Positions 31,640-43,264 are shown, numbered from the stretch's first letter. The stretch: DNA of 64,000 nucleotides from Ornithodoros turicata (GCF_037126465.1 NC_088201.1:229707879-229771878); one strand, 5' to 3'. Notes: generated by a model not told the origin, from the sequence alone. Made by a program: numbers and translations.

Positions 31640-32960
31640 CCTTGACCGAGCAGAGCAGATCAGTGAACGTCCTACGGCGCATCTCCGTAGCGTCTTGGGG
31701 CCCTACGTGTCGCGACCTTCGCCAAATTCACAGCTCCCTCGTGCTCGGCTTCCTGCGGTACAGCATCCCAGTGCTGCACGGCCTGCGCACGACCCACGAG
31801 CGAAAACTCCTGAATATTCAGTCTCGCAGCCAAGAGAACGGAAACTTATTCGGAACTTGCAGAGGCAAGGGGACCACTTGTTACCACTCTGCGAGATCGA
31901 GAGACCCTCCGCATTTACACGCGGCTAATGACTCGGCACCCTTCCCACTACCTCAGGACCATCGACCACTACAGCCCCGCGTCTGCCTCTGGTAGCGCAG
32001 TGCGCCGTCTGAAGGGTGAATGGTTTGGAGGGTGTTGTCCCACCTCCCACATCCCATGTATCGTATGCTCCCCCAACGTGGGCTCTCGACCAACCTCCCA
32101 TATGTGCAGTTATCCATGGCTTCGGGGGGGAAAAGCGACATGCCAGCGGCTGTAGCACATCAACTTTCCCTAGAACACCTAGCCTCGCTCGACTATGGAA
32201 GGCAGACCATCTATACTGATGGGTCTGTGATACCTGGTGGAGCAACTGCAGCATTTTATGTGTCTCATGAAGATTTTGAGAAAGCGTCCTGTCCTCAACG
32301 GAAGCAGAGCTATTCGCCATCAATATGGCCCTTCAGCACATCTCGTCTTCCCCACCTGCGGAGAGCACGATCCTCACCGACAGCAAGCCAGCCGTGGAGA
32401 TCCTGAATTCTCACGCCACCAAAACCATCAGCGACCTCCAAACATCTATCATCAAGGCAGGTGACTCCCTTGGTGCCTCTGGTCATGGTGCGCGGCTACA
32501 GTGGGTTGCCAGCCACATAGGCCTCAATGAGAACTCCCGAGCAGACTGCGCCACGAGGCGTGCCCACCAAGACGTCGGCCCGCCAGCTAGCATGCCGACC
32601 ACATCGTCCGCTTGCCTTATAAAGATCCGCGAGCGGTGTGCCTCCGAAATGCGTCGCTCTGCCCAAGACGCTGTACCCTCCAATGCGTATATCAAGTCCA
32701 TTGACCCGACAATGCAATTCACCCCATACCAGCAGCTCGTTCGCGCGGAAGACGCGCTGCTGCATCGGCTCCGACTCAAGGTCGCGTAAACACTGCAATA
32801 CTTGTGCAGGGTTGGAAAGCGTCGCTCAGCTAGCTGCTCTACCTGTAGCGCAGCAGCGGACGTCGAGCACCTCATACTAACCTGCTTGGAGTACTCTGCA
32901 GCCCGCGCTGTCTTCGCCGATCGCTGATTTTTACGCTGTAAACCGGGAACCGCGGCCCTG
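31640..32960 (+). pseudogene. LINE remnant: end of RT and RNase H domain
   Basis: Across several frames the + strand reads QIHSSLVLGFLRYSIPVLHG (typical of the LINE RT C-terminal region), HPSHYLRTIDHYSPAS, TIYTDGSVIPGGATAAFYV (RNase H first Asp), STILTDSKPAVEILNSH (third Asp), RLQWVASHIGLNENSRADCA (H and last Asp) and TPYQQLVRAEDALLHRLRL. The helix with the catalytic Glu is in a shifted frame (STEAELFAINMAL). At least four frameshifts are present. The order matches the LINE copy at 22161-23351 but the sequences are clearly different families. Confidence 0.82.
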
Positions 32961-33285
32961 GGCACTCGCCCCCACTGCGACGAAGTTAGCCGTTTTCACT
33001 TCTTTTTTGCTCCACCAGGGCGTAGCAAGCCGACATAGGTCTGGCTGAACTCTCTTTGCGTGGACGCCACCTCCGGTTTATTAAACTTATATACTCCCCC
33101 CCCCCCCCCTTTGACAGCATGTCTCCGTGGTGCCTACCTTTTTTTACTACGAATTTCTGTGGTTGGTGGACCACAGCGTATATTCCAGAGAGAGTAGTTA
33201 CTCGTGCCACTTAAAAGCATTTGATATGCATGGAATGATGTGTGAGATGCAAAGTGAAAATGGCAACTACTAGCATGTGTCAATA
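32961..33285. other. Unassigned spacer with a poly-C run
   Basis: No coding sequence recognised. An 11-base C run lies near 33099-33110. Confidence 0.4.
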
Positions 33286-33908
33286 TACAGGGTGTCCGGC
33301 GAGAAAGTGTCAAAAAATCACGAAAAAAACCTAGTATGTGAAGAAAACATGAAGAAATAAGCAAACAAAATCCGTAAAGAGGAAGAGTGAAAGAGACAGC
33401 AATCCTGTTATCAATCACCTAACCGTGTGACACCGTTTATCGGTGACTGATAACAGGATTGCAGTCTGGTCCAATCTTCCTCTTTACCGATTTTGTTTGC
33501 TTATTTCTTCCTCCTTTCTTGGTAGAGGAAGGGCCCTTGGGCCGAGGTTGTATCCGCGGCAAAGCAAAGGCCGCAACGCGCCGCAGAGCGCCCAACTTGC
33601 GATAGGATTGCGGGTGCTTTTCGGGTAGCAATTTTTCTCTGAAAAACGTGCGCGAAATCAACCAATTTTGACTGTGATACCCCATTCTAGACATGGCCTT
33701 TCCAATTCCGTCAGAAAAACGTGACGTTTCCTTGGCATTTTTCAGAAATTAATTAACGAAATTGCACTAATTAATTAATTACACCAACGAAAGTCATTAC
33801 AGTAGGTGGAAAGATCCTTCAGGAGTCTCATAAAGCAAGTCCCATGCTTTTATCACCCCTAGTTTTTTTTTTGTGATTTTTTGACGCTTTCTCGCCGGAC
33901 ACCCTGTA
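33286..33908. mobile_element. Tc1/mariner-type MITE with an internal palindrome
   Basis: CAGGGTGTCCGGCGAGAAAG at 33288 is matched inverted at 33906. Similarity continues about 48 bases (GTCAAAAAATCAC, AAAAACCTAG). TA lies outside both ends (33286-33287 and 33907-33908). Inside, a second inverted pair (about 33353-33415 and 33445-33512: AAGAAATAAGCAAACAAAAT, GGAAGA, CAATCCTGTTATCA) forms a long hairpin around CGTGTGACACCG. No coding capacity. Confidence 0.85.
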
Positions 33909-34200
33909 TGTCAAACCCGGTGTAGCTTCGTAACTGGTAACGAGCACACGTAGAGCTGCCAATGCGTATGCATTATCGATAGCATTAGGAACGCCCCGGG
34001 GGCGTCAGAGTTAAGACGGCTATGGTACCCGTGCTTGTCACCAAGAGCCCGCCACCAGGGACACAGGGTTACTGAACGAATGGCGAGGGGGTCTCCTTAC
34101 AGTGAGAGGTAGCATTTTCTGCTCGTTTCGGCAACTTACTGGTCGCTAGACGCTTCTGCACAGTGACCTTATTAAATATCGTGTTCTGGCTTGTTTGCAG

Positions 34201-34342
34201 GTCTTCCATGACAAGCGTAAGCGAGATGGCAGCAAAGAGGACGGCGAGATGATCGAACGTGTTTTCAGGGACAGTCTTCACTTTGATGTTAAACAGCACA
34301 ACGATCTCAGTTCTGAAGAGATAGTGTCGCTTCTCGATGAGT
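34201..34342 (+). CDS. Caspase, exon encoding the start of the large subunit
   Basis: An acceptor TTGTTTGCAG precedes 34201 and a donor GTAAGT follows 34342. The exon reads VFHDKRKRDGSKEDGEMIER, then VFRDSLHFDVKQHNDLSSEE and IVSLLDE. This is the p20 segment with a basic RKRDGS patch and the L-x-F-x-V-x-x-H-x-D-L-x-x-E-E pattern of caspases. 47 codons plus one base; the frame continues exactly into the next exon. Caspases are cytosolic cysteine proteases of apoptosis. Upstream exons (prodomain and first strand) are not recognised in the repeat-rich DNA to the left. Confidence 0.85.
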
Positions 34343-34423
34343 GTAAGTCATAATTTCACTGAATCACTGTCGCTTTTGTAATGGCAAGAGCAGTTTGAAT
34401 CTATTATTTTCCGTCCAATTCAG

Positions 34424-34602
34424 ATGTTCGTCATGACCACAGTGTCTCAGATTGTTTCGCCTGCTTCGTCTTAAGCCACGGGGACGAAGGCACCATATCA
34501 TGCACGAAGGGAACACCGGTTGAAGTACAATACATCTGTAGTCGTTTCACCGATACTGCTTGTAGAAGCCTTGCTGGGAAACCCAAACTCTTTTTTATCC
34601 AG
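34424..34602 (+). CDS. Caspase, exon with catalytic histidine
   Basis: Acceptor CCAATTCAG and donor GTAAGC bound 179 bases. The joined frame gives YVRHDHSVSDCFACFVLSHG (catalytic His in the S-H-G box), then DEGTISCTKGTPVEVQYICS, RFTDTACRSLAGKPKLFFIQ. It ends in phase 0 exactly before the position of the catalytic QAC-x-G pentapeptide, which must lie on the next exon. The 81-base intron 34343-34423 is short. No stop or frameshift occurs in either exon, so the gene may be active. The next exon was not found; a GACAAAGCATGCAGAGAA acceptor context near 37338 was considered and rejected. Confidence 0.88.
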
Positions 34603-34979
34603 GTAAGCAACAACAATAACAACTACATGAAATGACGGTAAGGTAAGAATTTCGACTATAACCCTAGGCAAATGTAACAAATGCATTTCTTCCATGAAGT
34701 ATGCTGCCCATTTCTGTTCAGAATCCAGATCATTTCGCGCGTCTGGATACGTTTCTGCAGGAAACGAAATCTAGATACCAATTCCAAACGTCACACTCTT
34801 TCATCCTCTGCAAGCCAGCCGCTCTTTCCACAGAGTGAATTTACTTTAGCGAAACGAGCTTAGTAGGCATCAATAAAATAAATCCTCTTAATTTGTTTCA
34901 CACGTGCGCCACAGGTTTGCGTTGCATACACTATGAGTTCACACTAGAAATAAACTAATTTCATAATAAGAAATGGGCG
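34603..34979. other. Caspase intron or flanking DNA, nothing recognised
   Basis: No exon with the QAC-x-G active-site pentapeptide was seen. The sequence is AT-rich with short frames only. Confidence 0.4.
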
Positions 34980-34981
34980 AT

Positions 34982-35278
34982 TCAGCAAAATAGAGTTATC
35001 GGATAATCATGTGTGCCCCTCGTGTACATCCGCGTCGCATGTAGAAACAATACTTTGGAATCATTGATCAAGGATAATTTATTGAGACCGAAGATAGAAG
35101 GCACATGATAATCGGGACTGTTAGGGCAAGCATCGTAATGCAGTTTCTTAAGCAAACCATTCCAATCCTTGAGTGACAACCCTGGGATAGCCTGGGGAGG
35201 TCGTTGTGTTCTTGGGATATCTAATACATACCGCATAAAATTGACTAGAGTTGCAAACACAGTGTTAGCGGTTAGTTA
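34982..35278 (-). other. Open frame of unknown function
   Basis: A - strand frame (35260-34982, extendable upstream to about 35278) reads FATLVNFMRYVLDIPRTQRP, then PQAIPGLSLKDWNGLLKKLH, YDACPNSPDYHVPSIFGLNK. The balanced amino-acid composition and lack of low complexity look more like real coding sequence than most frames nearby. No family is recognised. It could be an exon, a processed fragment or part of an unknown transposon. An intron boundary near 35270 (AACACTG) is possible but not convincing. Confidence 0.3.
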
Positions 35279-35845
35279 ACAGTGTTAGTCTTTGCATAAT
35301 GAGGTGCCCACAAATCTAGGTACGCTTTCGAAGTAGATAGTAATGTACGTGCACACAAATCGCAGGACTTGAATCATTGGTAGCTGTAAGCAGTGCCTCT
35401 GTCATCGGGTCCATACTCTGATCTTGATTGCTTCAAAGGCCACCAGTAATTTACATACATGTGGTGTTCACTGCTAAAAACGTTCACTGTAGAAAAACAG
35501 GCATTTTACTCGATACGATATTGCCATACATTTGCCCGTTTTGTGATCAAGGAAGCGTAGTTTTTTTTTGTTTTTTTTACAAGCAAATGCTTTGTTGCAA
35601 GATGTTACGAAAGCGTCGTAGAAAAGCGGACATTTTAACGATGCCGTACTTGCAGAGATTTGTCCGTCCTACGGTTTACGGCGAACTGTTTCTCTACCGC
35701 GCATGTTCCGTTATAATATGTTAAGGTGCGCCGTCTTTGTACTAGTGACTGCTCCTTTATAATAAAGTGTACCAGCTTTTTCCTGCAGCTCCAGGTGTTT
35801 GCACTAGCTCCTGTACGACGCACATTCCTTGTACAACGGTGCTAC

Positions 35846-36379
35846 TTATGACGAGAAACCGCTATTCAACCCATACCCAATTGTACTAACGGAGACTGCA
35901 TATGAGTGCTTCACAGGAACAAAGATGTGTAGAGAAATAGAACAAGGGCATCGCAGCCTCTGACTGATATGCGGTACGATGTAGTGGACCATTTCTGGCA
36001 TCGCGTTTGTGCATGCCCAGCCCTTGCGTCCGCCATCTTTTAGTGGAACATCCCTATGGACCTTTTCCGAGGAAGCGTATGGGAGATAATCGATTTCAAG
36101 GTTACGCGGACGTTTGAGGTCTACATTTGACAACTCTTTGTAGTAGTAATGAGTACAATGCGCTTTCACTCTTTCCACATTCTGCTTCCATTTTTCTCTT
36201 GCTACTTTCCCACTCAACGTGCCAGTCTGAAAAGCGTCATCATGTTGATTGATGAAAAGATACGACGTTCGACATTCCGCCGCTAGGGGCGGCGCGAATA
36301 TGGAGATGGTCCATTGTGCAGTGGAATGATGATACATCTCTTCTAGCCTGGAAAACATATTCGGTGAATACATCCACAA
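35846..36379 (-). other. 178-codon open frame, unknown
   Basis: The longest frame in the window not explained by a mobile element (MWMYSPNMFSRLEE...). Its central part (NQHDDAFQTGTLSGKVAREK, KELSNVDLKRPRNLEIDYLP) is hydrophilic and lacks repeats, but no domain is recognised. The C-terminal third looks like translated non-coding DNA. It lies in the caspase downstream intergenic or intronic region on the opposite strand. Confidence 0.25.
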
Positions 36380-36399
36380 TGTAACATTATCTGCTCAGA

Positions 36400-37440
36400 T
36401 TACTTGTCACCAACACAACCGGTGCAGGAACTGTGCTTTATAAAAACATTTATTTAACAAGTCGGTATTGTTGGAAGGCTCACTTCGTTTGACGCAACAG
36501 CTCAGTCACTTTGATTGCCTCTCTTAAATGTGTCTTCCTGGCTCGTTTTTGTGCCCCGGTCCTCTGGCTGGATTATGGTATGTCTACAGGAAGAAACATG
36601 AAGCATGTAAGAGGCACATGTCGTATGTAAAGCTGATAAACGTTCGTCCGCTAATGAATTGCAGTTTCAGTGGGTAACTAAGCAATGAGATGTACACTGG
36701 CTTCGCAGTATCTACACCAGTCAACATGAGTGATGTGCATTCGACCAAACATATTGGAGGTTATTTTAATGGATGCGGCAAATCAAATCTAAATTAATTA
36801 TGAAAAAAAATACCCATGAATTTAGATATGTCATTTTAAAAGCAAATTTAGCTTCAGAATGAGTAATGCATCTAATAAATGATTCAAAATTTGACTGCAT
36901 TCTACTTCTGTGGAGGTATATTGGAATTTAGATTGGCTAGCTGGCTCGTACTTCCAAGATTTTTTTTTTTATGTTGCGAGCCCTCTGGGTTTGGCGATGG
37001 ATTTCATAAATGTGATTTAAAGTGGCATTCGAGTTTATTCAGATTTAAATCGTGGCACGATTTAAACTTTCACTACGCTCACAGTGCAGAGCTCTTTAGA
37101 GAGGCATCAGCTAGTCATGGCCTGCACTTGTGGGTTTTCGTCATCGTTAATGAAATAGTGTATCACTCGTATAAGTAGTGGAACACAAACGCTGACTTTG
37201 CAGGACATTGTTAGCGACAATGCCGCTTAGTTGGTGTACAATCAGTGGACAATTATTACATTCATTTATCCTTGAACGTACCTTTCAATAATGAACTCCA
37301 ATGAAGTTCGCGTGCATCTTGCGTGTTCCATGTTCAGGACAAAGCATGCAGAGAACATAAGCATCGCAGCATCAAGGGACATCCGAACATCTTCAAAGGG
37401 TATCTCTCGTTTCATGGCAAGGAAAAAAGCTCTCTGACTG
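36400..37440. other. Unassigned AT-rich DNA
   Basis: No recognisable coding region or terminal repeat. Confidence 0.4.
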
Positions 37441-37449
37441 AAAATGTTA

Positions 37450-38400
37450 CACTGTTAGAAAAAAGGTACCAAGAAGGTATAACAATGGGCAATTGCAGCT
37501 TTTTTATACCTTCTGTTCTAGATATATACCTTTAAACGGTATAGAAAAGATACAAAGTGCCGATTTATACCTCCAGCCATGCACACGGGTATAAAAGAGG
37601 TATGAAGCAGGGATAACGTAGCATATTTATACCTCATCATCACGTGTCTATACCTTGTATATACCGTAAACACCGGAGGCTATACCTCCTAAGGTATACC
37701 TGCAGTCCGTCTATACCTTCAGCGTTTTTATACCTTTACTTGTACCACGTGTTCAATCACATAATTTTACTTTGTTGAAGGGGTGTCATTAAAGATAAAC
37801 GGCAAGTTGTTTCAGAAAGACAGGCTTCGTTAGAGTTCTCTCTACAGTCTACAGGTTGAGTTTATGACTGCGTTATATCTGTATGTGCAATAATTAAATC
37901 TTGCCGTTCTCACCTGTATGGTTGCCCGCCAGGCGAAGGATGCTCTACAATTTGCCGGTCGCCAGCCGTATATCAGTATTTGACCTTCAAATGTTGGTGT
38001 CTGGATTTGGTCGATCCAAACTGCCAAACTCGCGGAACGGTACTCCTCTTTGAACCTTTCTTTTCTTTATTTATTTTATTTTCTATTTCTTTTTATAAGG
38101 GGGACTCGTATGGCGCACTTGAGCGTTGCTCTCAAATAGTTTGCGTGTGTGAGTTTGTGTGAAAAAGAAAAAAATTCTCATTCTTCTCATGAAATGTGAT
38201 CTAAGCTCCCTCTCCTAAAAATTTGCTTCAAACTGGATTAGAATATACCTCTGAAGAGGTAAAGTTTATGTGAAGAAAATGTAGAAATTCAATACCTCCA
38301 CTATATATACCTTTCCGGAGGGTATAAATTTCTACCCTAAAAGGTACGAGTTATTGCACGTGCGATTTATACCCTAAAAGGTATAAGTGTACCATCTGAA
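37450..38400. mobile_element. Element with dense TATACC/GGTATA motif clusters
   Basis: At least twelve TATACC or GGTATA hexamer-type motifs occur in both orientations at 37460-37740, and about seven more at 38240-38395, with a motif-poor centre of about 500 bases. The left limit is taken at CACTGTTAGAAAAAAGGTAC (37450), which resembles a hAT-type end (CA...). A matching right terminus was not found, so the right end may be truncated. The shared segment at 24600-24760 shows it is a repeat family. No coding capacity was recognised. Confidence 0.55.
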
Positions 38401-40060
38401 ACGACAATGTATGAACCTGCATGAGCTTAATGGTTGCGGCAGCACATTCCCCGAGACTCAATTAATATGAAATAGAAAATGAGTTCAACTAAAATCTGGA
38501 ACCTCTATCCAAGTCTGCAACAAAAAAAAAAAAAAAAGTTACGTCAATTAAACGGTGACAAGCTTTAGGCAAAGACAAAGCTTTGCTGCTCTACCGGAAT
38601 GACATGCAAATGAAACGCTGATTAATGCTGCCGAACTGTGCATAGCGTAATTGTTATTACATTCGGTCTTTCGTTCTGTGTCGATTAGATACGGCAGGAA
38701 AATACTCAAAGTTTTGAATACACGTACACTGCAGCGTTGTGAGTGCAAGGTATAAGAACGCGCGTGAGGACGAGCCACAGCGCGGGGAATAAGAAGCCTG
38801 TGCTTATGTTGATTTTAGCCGGCATGTTTTTGCGATACACATTCGTGAGCACTGTGCTACTTAAGTAAGAATGTGGTCAGCGTCAGTTACTTACCTCCAG
38901 TGGCGCAAGCACTGAAGAAGCTCAAGGGCCCAACTAACAAGGCCTGGCAGAAAAAAAAATGTCCCATACGCGTCTGTCGCTGTCACCGCCGTTGGAAATT
39001 TGAAAATGAAAACAGGCCAAGGGTCAACCGCACAGCTGTGTAGTCGTCTAGTGGGAAGATTTCGAAGATAATACCCCTCACTATAACGCAAAGAGCGCTG
39101 GGCGAATATTGTCGTTCTACCCGTTTCTGAAGCATACGGACGAACGTGCAAGAAAGATACAGATGATTACACCGTCAAAAAACTGCTTTTCACACTGTTC
39201 CAGTGGAAACGGACGTTATACACCGCTCGTACGAGGCGGTTGAGCGTCCTTCAGTTTTGACGGACAACCACACGTAATAATACATTTTGTTAACAGTGTA
39301 GTAGACGGCTGCGGGTAGCAGGCAAGAAATATCATTTCTAGGATATTACCACGTATCATCTTTGAAGAGACCACACGGAACAGCAACAACAGCCAACGAG
39401 GCGTCGAGCGTCGGGCTGAGATCCACAATACGCCGCGCTTATTACGAAGCGATCCTTCCAGAAACATCTGTTCCTTCGCTCTCATCAATCTCATGGGCGG
39501 AACGATGACACTGAAGAAGCTTCTCTACTTCCCCTTCTTCACCGAAGCGCGCTTTCTACAATGTTCGTAGCTGTGTATAAGAGCTTGTGAGCTCCCAGCC
39601 TGAGCATTCTTTACCTTGGTTCTGTCTAAGAGTTACCGCTCTTGTGTTAGCCAGCTAAGCAGCTAGAATAAAGCGTTCTCCGATTATTCGCCATCTCGCT
39701 CGTCTGTTTTCATCTGTGATAATGTATTTAAAATAGAAAATGCAATATATGATATCACTATAAACCCCTCTACGAAAAAATGTAAAAATGTTGGATGCGG
39801 CTTATTTACCGAAATATTTATGCATATCTTTATTCAGGCATTATACAAGTCTCAAGTATTTCCCTCTCTATACATGGTGAATAATATTTTGCTTGTGCAG
39901 GACCCATTAGACTCCCGAATGAAAATTCGAATATGATATATTTTTGTAGACGTGCGTAGCACCATGCCAAAATTAGACAACGGGCGACATCGGCTAATCC
40001 CAGCACCAGTTTCGGAGGTGAAGGAATAGTACTCCACGCTATATTTCTGCTGACTTCAAC
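38401..40060. other. Unassigned; LTR-like segment near 39.6-39.7 kb
   Basis: No coding sequence recognised. At 39570-39700 the composition (TGTGTATAAGAGC..., AATAAAGCG..., CATCTGTG) resembles the promoter-plus-polyadenylation layout of an LTR, but no matching partner or target duplication could be identified. Confidence 0.35.
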
Positions 40061-40480
40061 ACAGCATGGATTATGGGCTGAAAGACGAGAAACTGAATTC
40101 GTTGGCGGACCTCCTCCCGCCTCGATGTAACGCTAAGTTATCAAGGTTTGAAGCAGTGCTAACCTCGAGCGCGAACATCGAACAACGAATTCTCATGAAG
40201 TTTCTCGTGAATGAAGGCGTAAAGTCATCTGAAATTCAGAGAAGACTGAGGGCTCAGAATGGCCACGGTACACTTAGCCGCAGCAAAGCGTTTGAGTGGT
40301 GCAAACGGTTTCGAGACGGCCATACGTCAGCGCAGGACGATCCTGACAGGGCGGTTCAGAACCCAGTGTCAGAGTGACTGAGAACATCCAACTTGTTGAC
40401 CGCCTGATCCTGAAGGACCGGCGAATAGCATGTCTCGAACTGGCTCGAAAGACGGACCTTTCTCTGGGAACATTGAACAG

Positions 40481-41658
40481 TACCAAGCAGTACACAATAT
40501 TGGGCCTATATTGGCTGGTCATTGGCGATACGGGTTCAATATGGGGCCCGTTTCGCCATGATTTCCCCCATATTAGCTGAAACTTTGCAAAATGGGCCCC
40601 ATATTGCCCAGTTTGTGTCAATATTGGGAAAGTCCTGTCAGTATGGGCCCCATATTGCCCGTGTACACCCCATACTAACTGAAAATACAAAAAAAAAGGT
40701 ACGGACCCGTGTTGCACAGCAGCACGGCAAGGTTGGACGTTGAAGCTTGTGAAATGCCCAATTCAGTACGTCGTTACATCGAACAACTTCCCGCAGATGA
40801 TACATCGAAACAGTCAACATACGTGACAATCCCATTGTAACGTTAACTAGAACTCGACAACTCAACTTTCCACTTTGTAGAAGCAGCCGCCATCTTGCTT
40901 CGCGATGCCAATGCCAATCGCTCAAGCCAACTGAGAGCGAGCGGGTCGCTTGACCGAAATCACGCGCCCTACAACTAAGGCGCATGCGCGACATCGGGAT
41001 CGGACGTTTCATGCGCGCTAAAATGTCGCTGGTTCCCCTAATGACAACGGACTTGCGGCTGCTCATGTAAAAAAACAATGTTTGATAGGAAGGGATGACT
41101 CTTGCATAAAGTTAGGGTGCTTTCAAGTTGCTGCAAGCAGTGCAAGTAGCTCTGGCGTATGGCCGTCACCGTCACGAAAGTATTTCACTCCTTTGTACTC
41201 TTGGAGCGGATTGGAAACTTTCGTTTACAGATTATTGCGATCCCAATGATGGCTTCTGAAAGATCCTTGGCATTGGCGGTTCCGAGGGGCTGCTTGTGTC
41301 GTACAGCAGGACAGGCGTAGCACCCGTTCTCCGTTTTGGGGGCGACACAGTGTTTTTTTTTCCTTTCTTTTTTCTAATTGTATGCAACGTTGATCAATCA
41401 GATCTGCAGAAATTAAAAAAACGAAAAGAAAAGAGAAGTAATATCAGTGGTGGATATTAATCCGGATAATGCTTTATTATTAGACGGACTCCCCGTTGGT
41501 GTTGGTAATATTAGCGCAAAATGGGTTTGTGAATGTGGGCAGCCCATATTCATCCAATATGGAGCCTGGTTGCACTCCCCATATTGGGCCAATATTGGCA
41601 ATCATGGCATCCCATATGGGTGTAATATTGGACCAATATTGGCGTGCTACTTGGGGTA
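40481..41658. mobile_element. TIR element with AATATTGG motif clusters, TA target
   Basis: The element 40483-41656 (1174 bp) begins CCAAGCAGTACACAATATTG and ends with its imperfect inverted match CAATATTGGCGTGCTACTTGGGG. TA flanks both ends (40481-40482, 41657-41658). Removing the element plus one TA restores the mariner frame as N-S-I-I-H-E-H, which proves the boundaries and a TA duplication. Subterminal zones (40496-40680 and 41500-41645) are packed with AATATTGG, CCCATATTG and AATATGGGC motifs in both orientations. The centre (40740-41450) shows no recognised coding region. TA targeting suggests a Tc1/mariner-type machinery in trans. Confidence 0.85.
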
Positions 41659-41670
41659 TCATTCATGAAC

Positions 41671-41884
41671 ACGTCTGTTTTGTCAGGCCGACGGCGGGAC
41701 AGAAAGTGCCTGACGAGACCGCCGACCGTTACATGGAAAAACCTTTATTCCAATAAACAAACCCTTTTTAAGCGCTCCAGTGGAACGCAACACACGCCCT
41801 CAACATCCGCAATCGCTATCGCATAGGCAGGTGTTCGGGCCTTGATAAGACAAGAGCGCGCGTCATTGCTTATCACACAACGTC
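41671..41884. mobile_element. Solo LTR with 5-bp target duplication
   Basis: TGTTTTGTCAGGCC at 41676 to ...TATCACACA at 41879 (204 bp, TG...CA) is flanked by exact ACGTC copies at 41671-41675 and 41880-41884. AATAAA occurs at about 41754. Removing it restores the mariner frame between H-E-H and V-Q-F-R-K. The lone LTR implies recombination between the two LTRs of a former element. Five-base duplications fit gypsy or BEL/Pao; no match to the other LTRs in this window was seen. Confidence 0.85.
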
Positions 41885-42683
41885 CAGTTTCGGAAAGTTA
41901 GTGCCCGTTGCGTCCCGAGGCTGCTCTCTATGTTTGACCGGCAGAGAAGACTGGAAATCTCCCAAGAGGTAAGGTACCGTTTCCACACTGAAAGACAAAC
42001 GCTCCTTGATGGGATCATCACGTGCAATGAAACGTGGGTGCACCATTTCACTCCTAAGTCTAAACGCGCATCAACACAGTTGCAGCATCCGGACTTGCCA
42101 ACTCCCAAGAAGTTTCGAAGTACCCCGTCTACGGGTAAGGTCATGGCCACGGTTTTCTGGCACAAAGCAGGCGCTGTTCATGTTAATTTTCTGCCCAGTG
42201 AGATCATCATCGATAGTGCATGTTAGTGCAAGGTTCACAGGGATGTGCATAAGGCGCTGAAGCAAAAGCGGCCGGGCCTCATCACCAAAGGACTCCTGCT
42301 CCTACAGGACAATGCACGCCAGTCTCGCCATACAGGGCATCTCACCACAGGCACCTTACAGGAGCTTGGCTGGGAGTTGCTCCCACATCCCCCTTACAGT
42401 CCAGACCTCGCCTCCAGCGATTTCCATCTCTGCGGGCCACTGAAGGCGTTCCTTGGGTGCCGCCACTTCTGCGAGGACGAGGTCAAGAATGTGGTTTGAT
42501 AATGGTTGCTACGCGCCGGTAACGATTTCTACTCTGCTGGCATCCAAGCCCTCGCGAAACGCTGGGACAAGTGCATTAGTGTACCTGGTGATTGGATTGA
42601 AAAATAAAACTAATTTCCCGCCTCTAAGTTCATTTTACTTTTGCGAAAAATGAGAAGTTCCGTTATCACTTGAACACCCCCCG

Positions 42684-43260
42684 TACAAAATAGAAGCGTC
42701 GCAAGAACAGCAATCATATAGTCAATCATCGCCGCCAGGGGCAACCTGTTGAATTCATGGATGAAGACAACAATGAGTCATCACCTGCCTCCTCCACACG
42801 TGAGGAGCATCTCCTTCATGTCATTCTTGCCTCATTCGCGGTAGTAAACACATCGTCAACCTGCCTCATTGTCTCGTCTTCCACAGCAGATGCCCACAAG
42901 GAGGGTAATCAAACATAAAATTGGTAGCACATTAAAAGGAGGTCTCGAAATTAAGGTGTCGTTGTACGGCTGTTAATTGTAGGCTTGTGCTATTTGCTAC
43001 ATTGGCTAGTCCTCTTGTGCATATAGAACATCATAAAATGGCAGTAAAAGTGCCTCCTGTCGATGGAGCGACTTCATCTCTTACACCTGTCGCTGTTTCT
43101 AAAAAGGCTAGAAGAACAGGTTTGTGCTTCCTCTGATGTGTACTGAAGACAACAGCAACCATCGAAAAACACGTACAGCCTACAGCTATCGAGAGCGTAC
43201 AGCTGTACAGCCGTCGACAGCCAGCGAGTCAGATTCTCTGCAACTTCTTGCCGCGTTTTA
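42684..43260. other. Unassigned DNA
   Basis: No coding sequence or element recognised, apart from a palindrome-rich stretch at 43185-43215 (GTACAGCTGTACAGCC). Confidence 0.4.
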
Positions 43261-43264
43261 TGTG

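Larger units (their letters stand above)
40160..42683 (+). pseudogene. Mariner transposase, interrupted twice and catalytically dead
   Basis: The N-terminal part reads ANIEQRILMKFLVNEGVKSS, then EIQRRLRAQNGHGTLSRSKA and FEWCKRFRDGHTSAQDDP (helix-turn-helix region of mariner). After a frameshift near 40350 comes TENIQLVDRLILKDRRIACL and LSLGTLNS up to 40482. Reading resumes at 41657 (IIHEH) and, after a solo LTR, at about 41880 (VQFRKVSARCVPRLLSM). It runs on through CNETWVHHFTPKSKRA, LLLLQDNARQSRH and PYSPDLASSDFHL. The DD34D triad is therefore N, D, D: the first Asp is replaced in C-N-E-T-W. A stop near 42224 and a frameshift near 42497 are further lesions. The right inverted end, CACCCCCCG-TA, ends at 42683. 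The left end was not found. Confidence 0.88.

Noticed and set aside
37338..37440. Candidate caspase active-site exon (acceptor then D-K-A-C-R-E)
   Set aside because: The frame lacks the Q-A-C-x-G context and the following residues do not resemble a caspase; the acceptor is ordinary intronic sequence.
39570..39700. Solo LTR
   Set aside because: The AATAAA and general layout are suggestive, but no TG...CA boundary with flanking duplication could be established.
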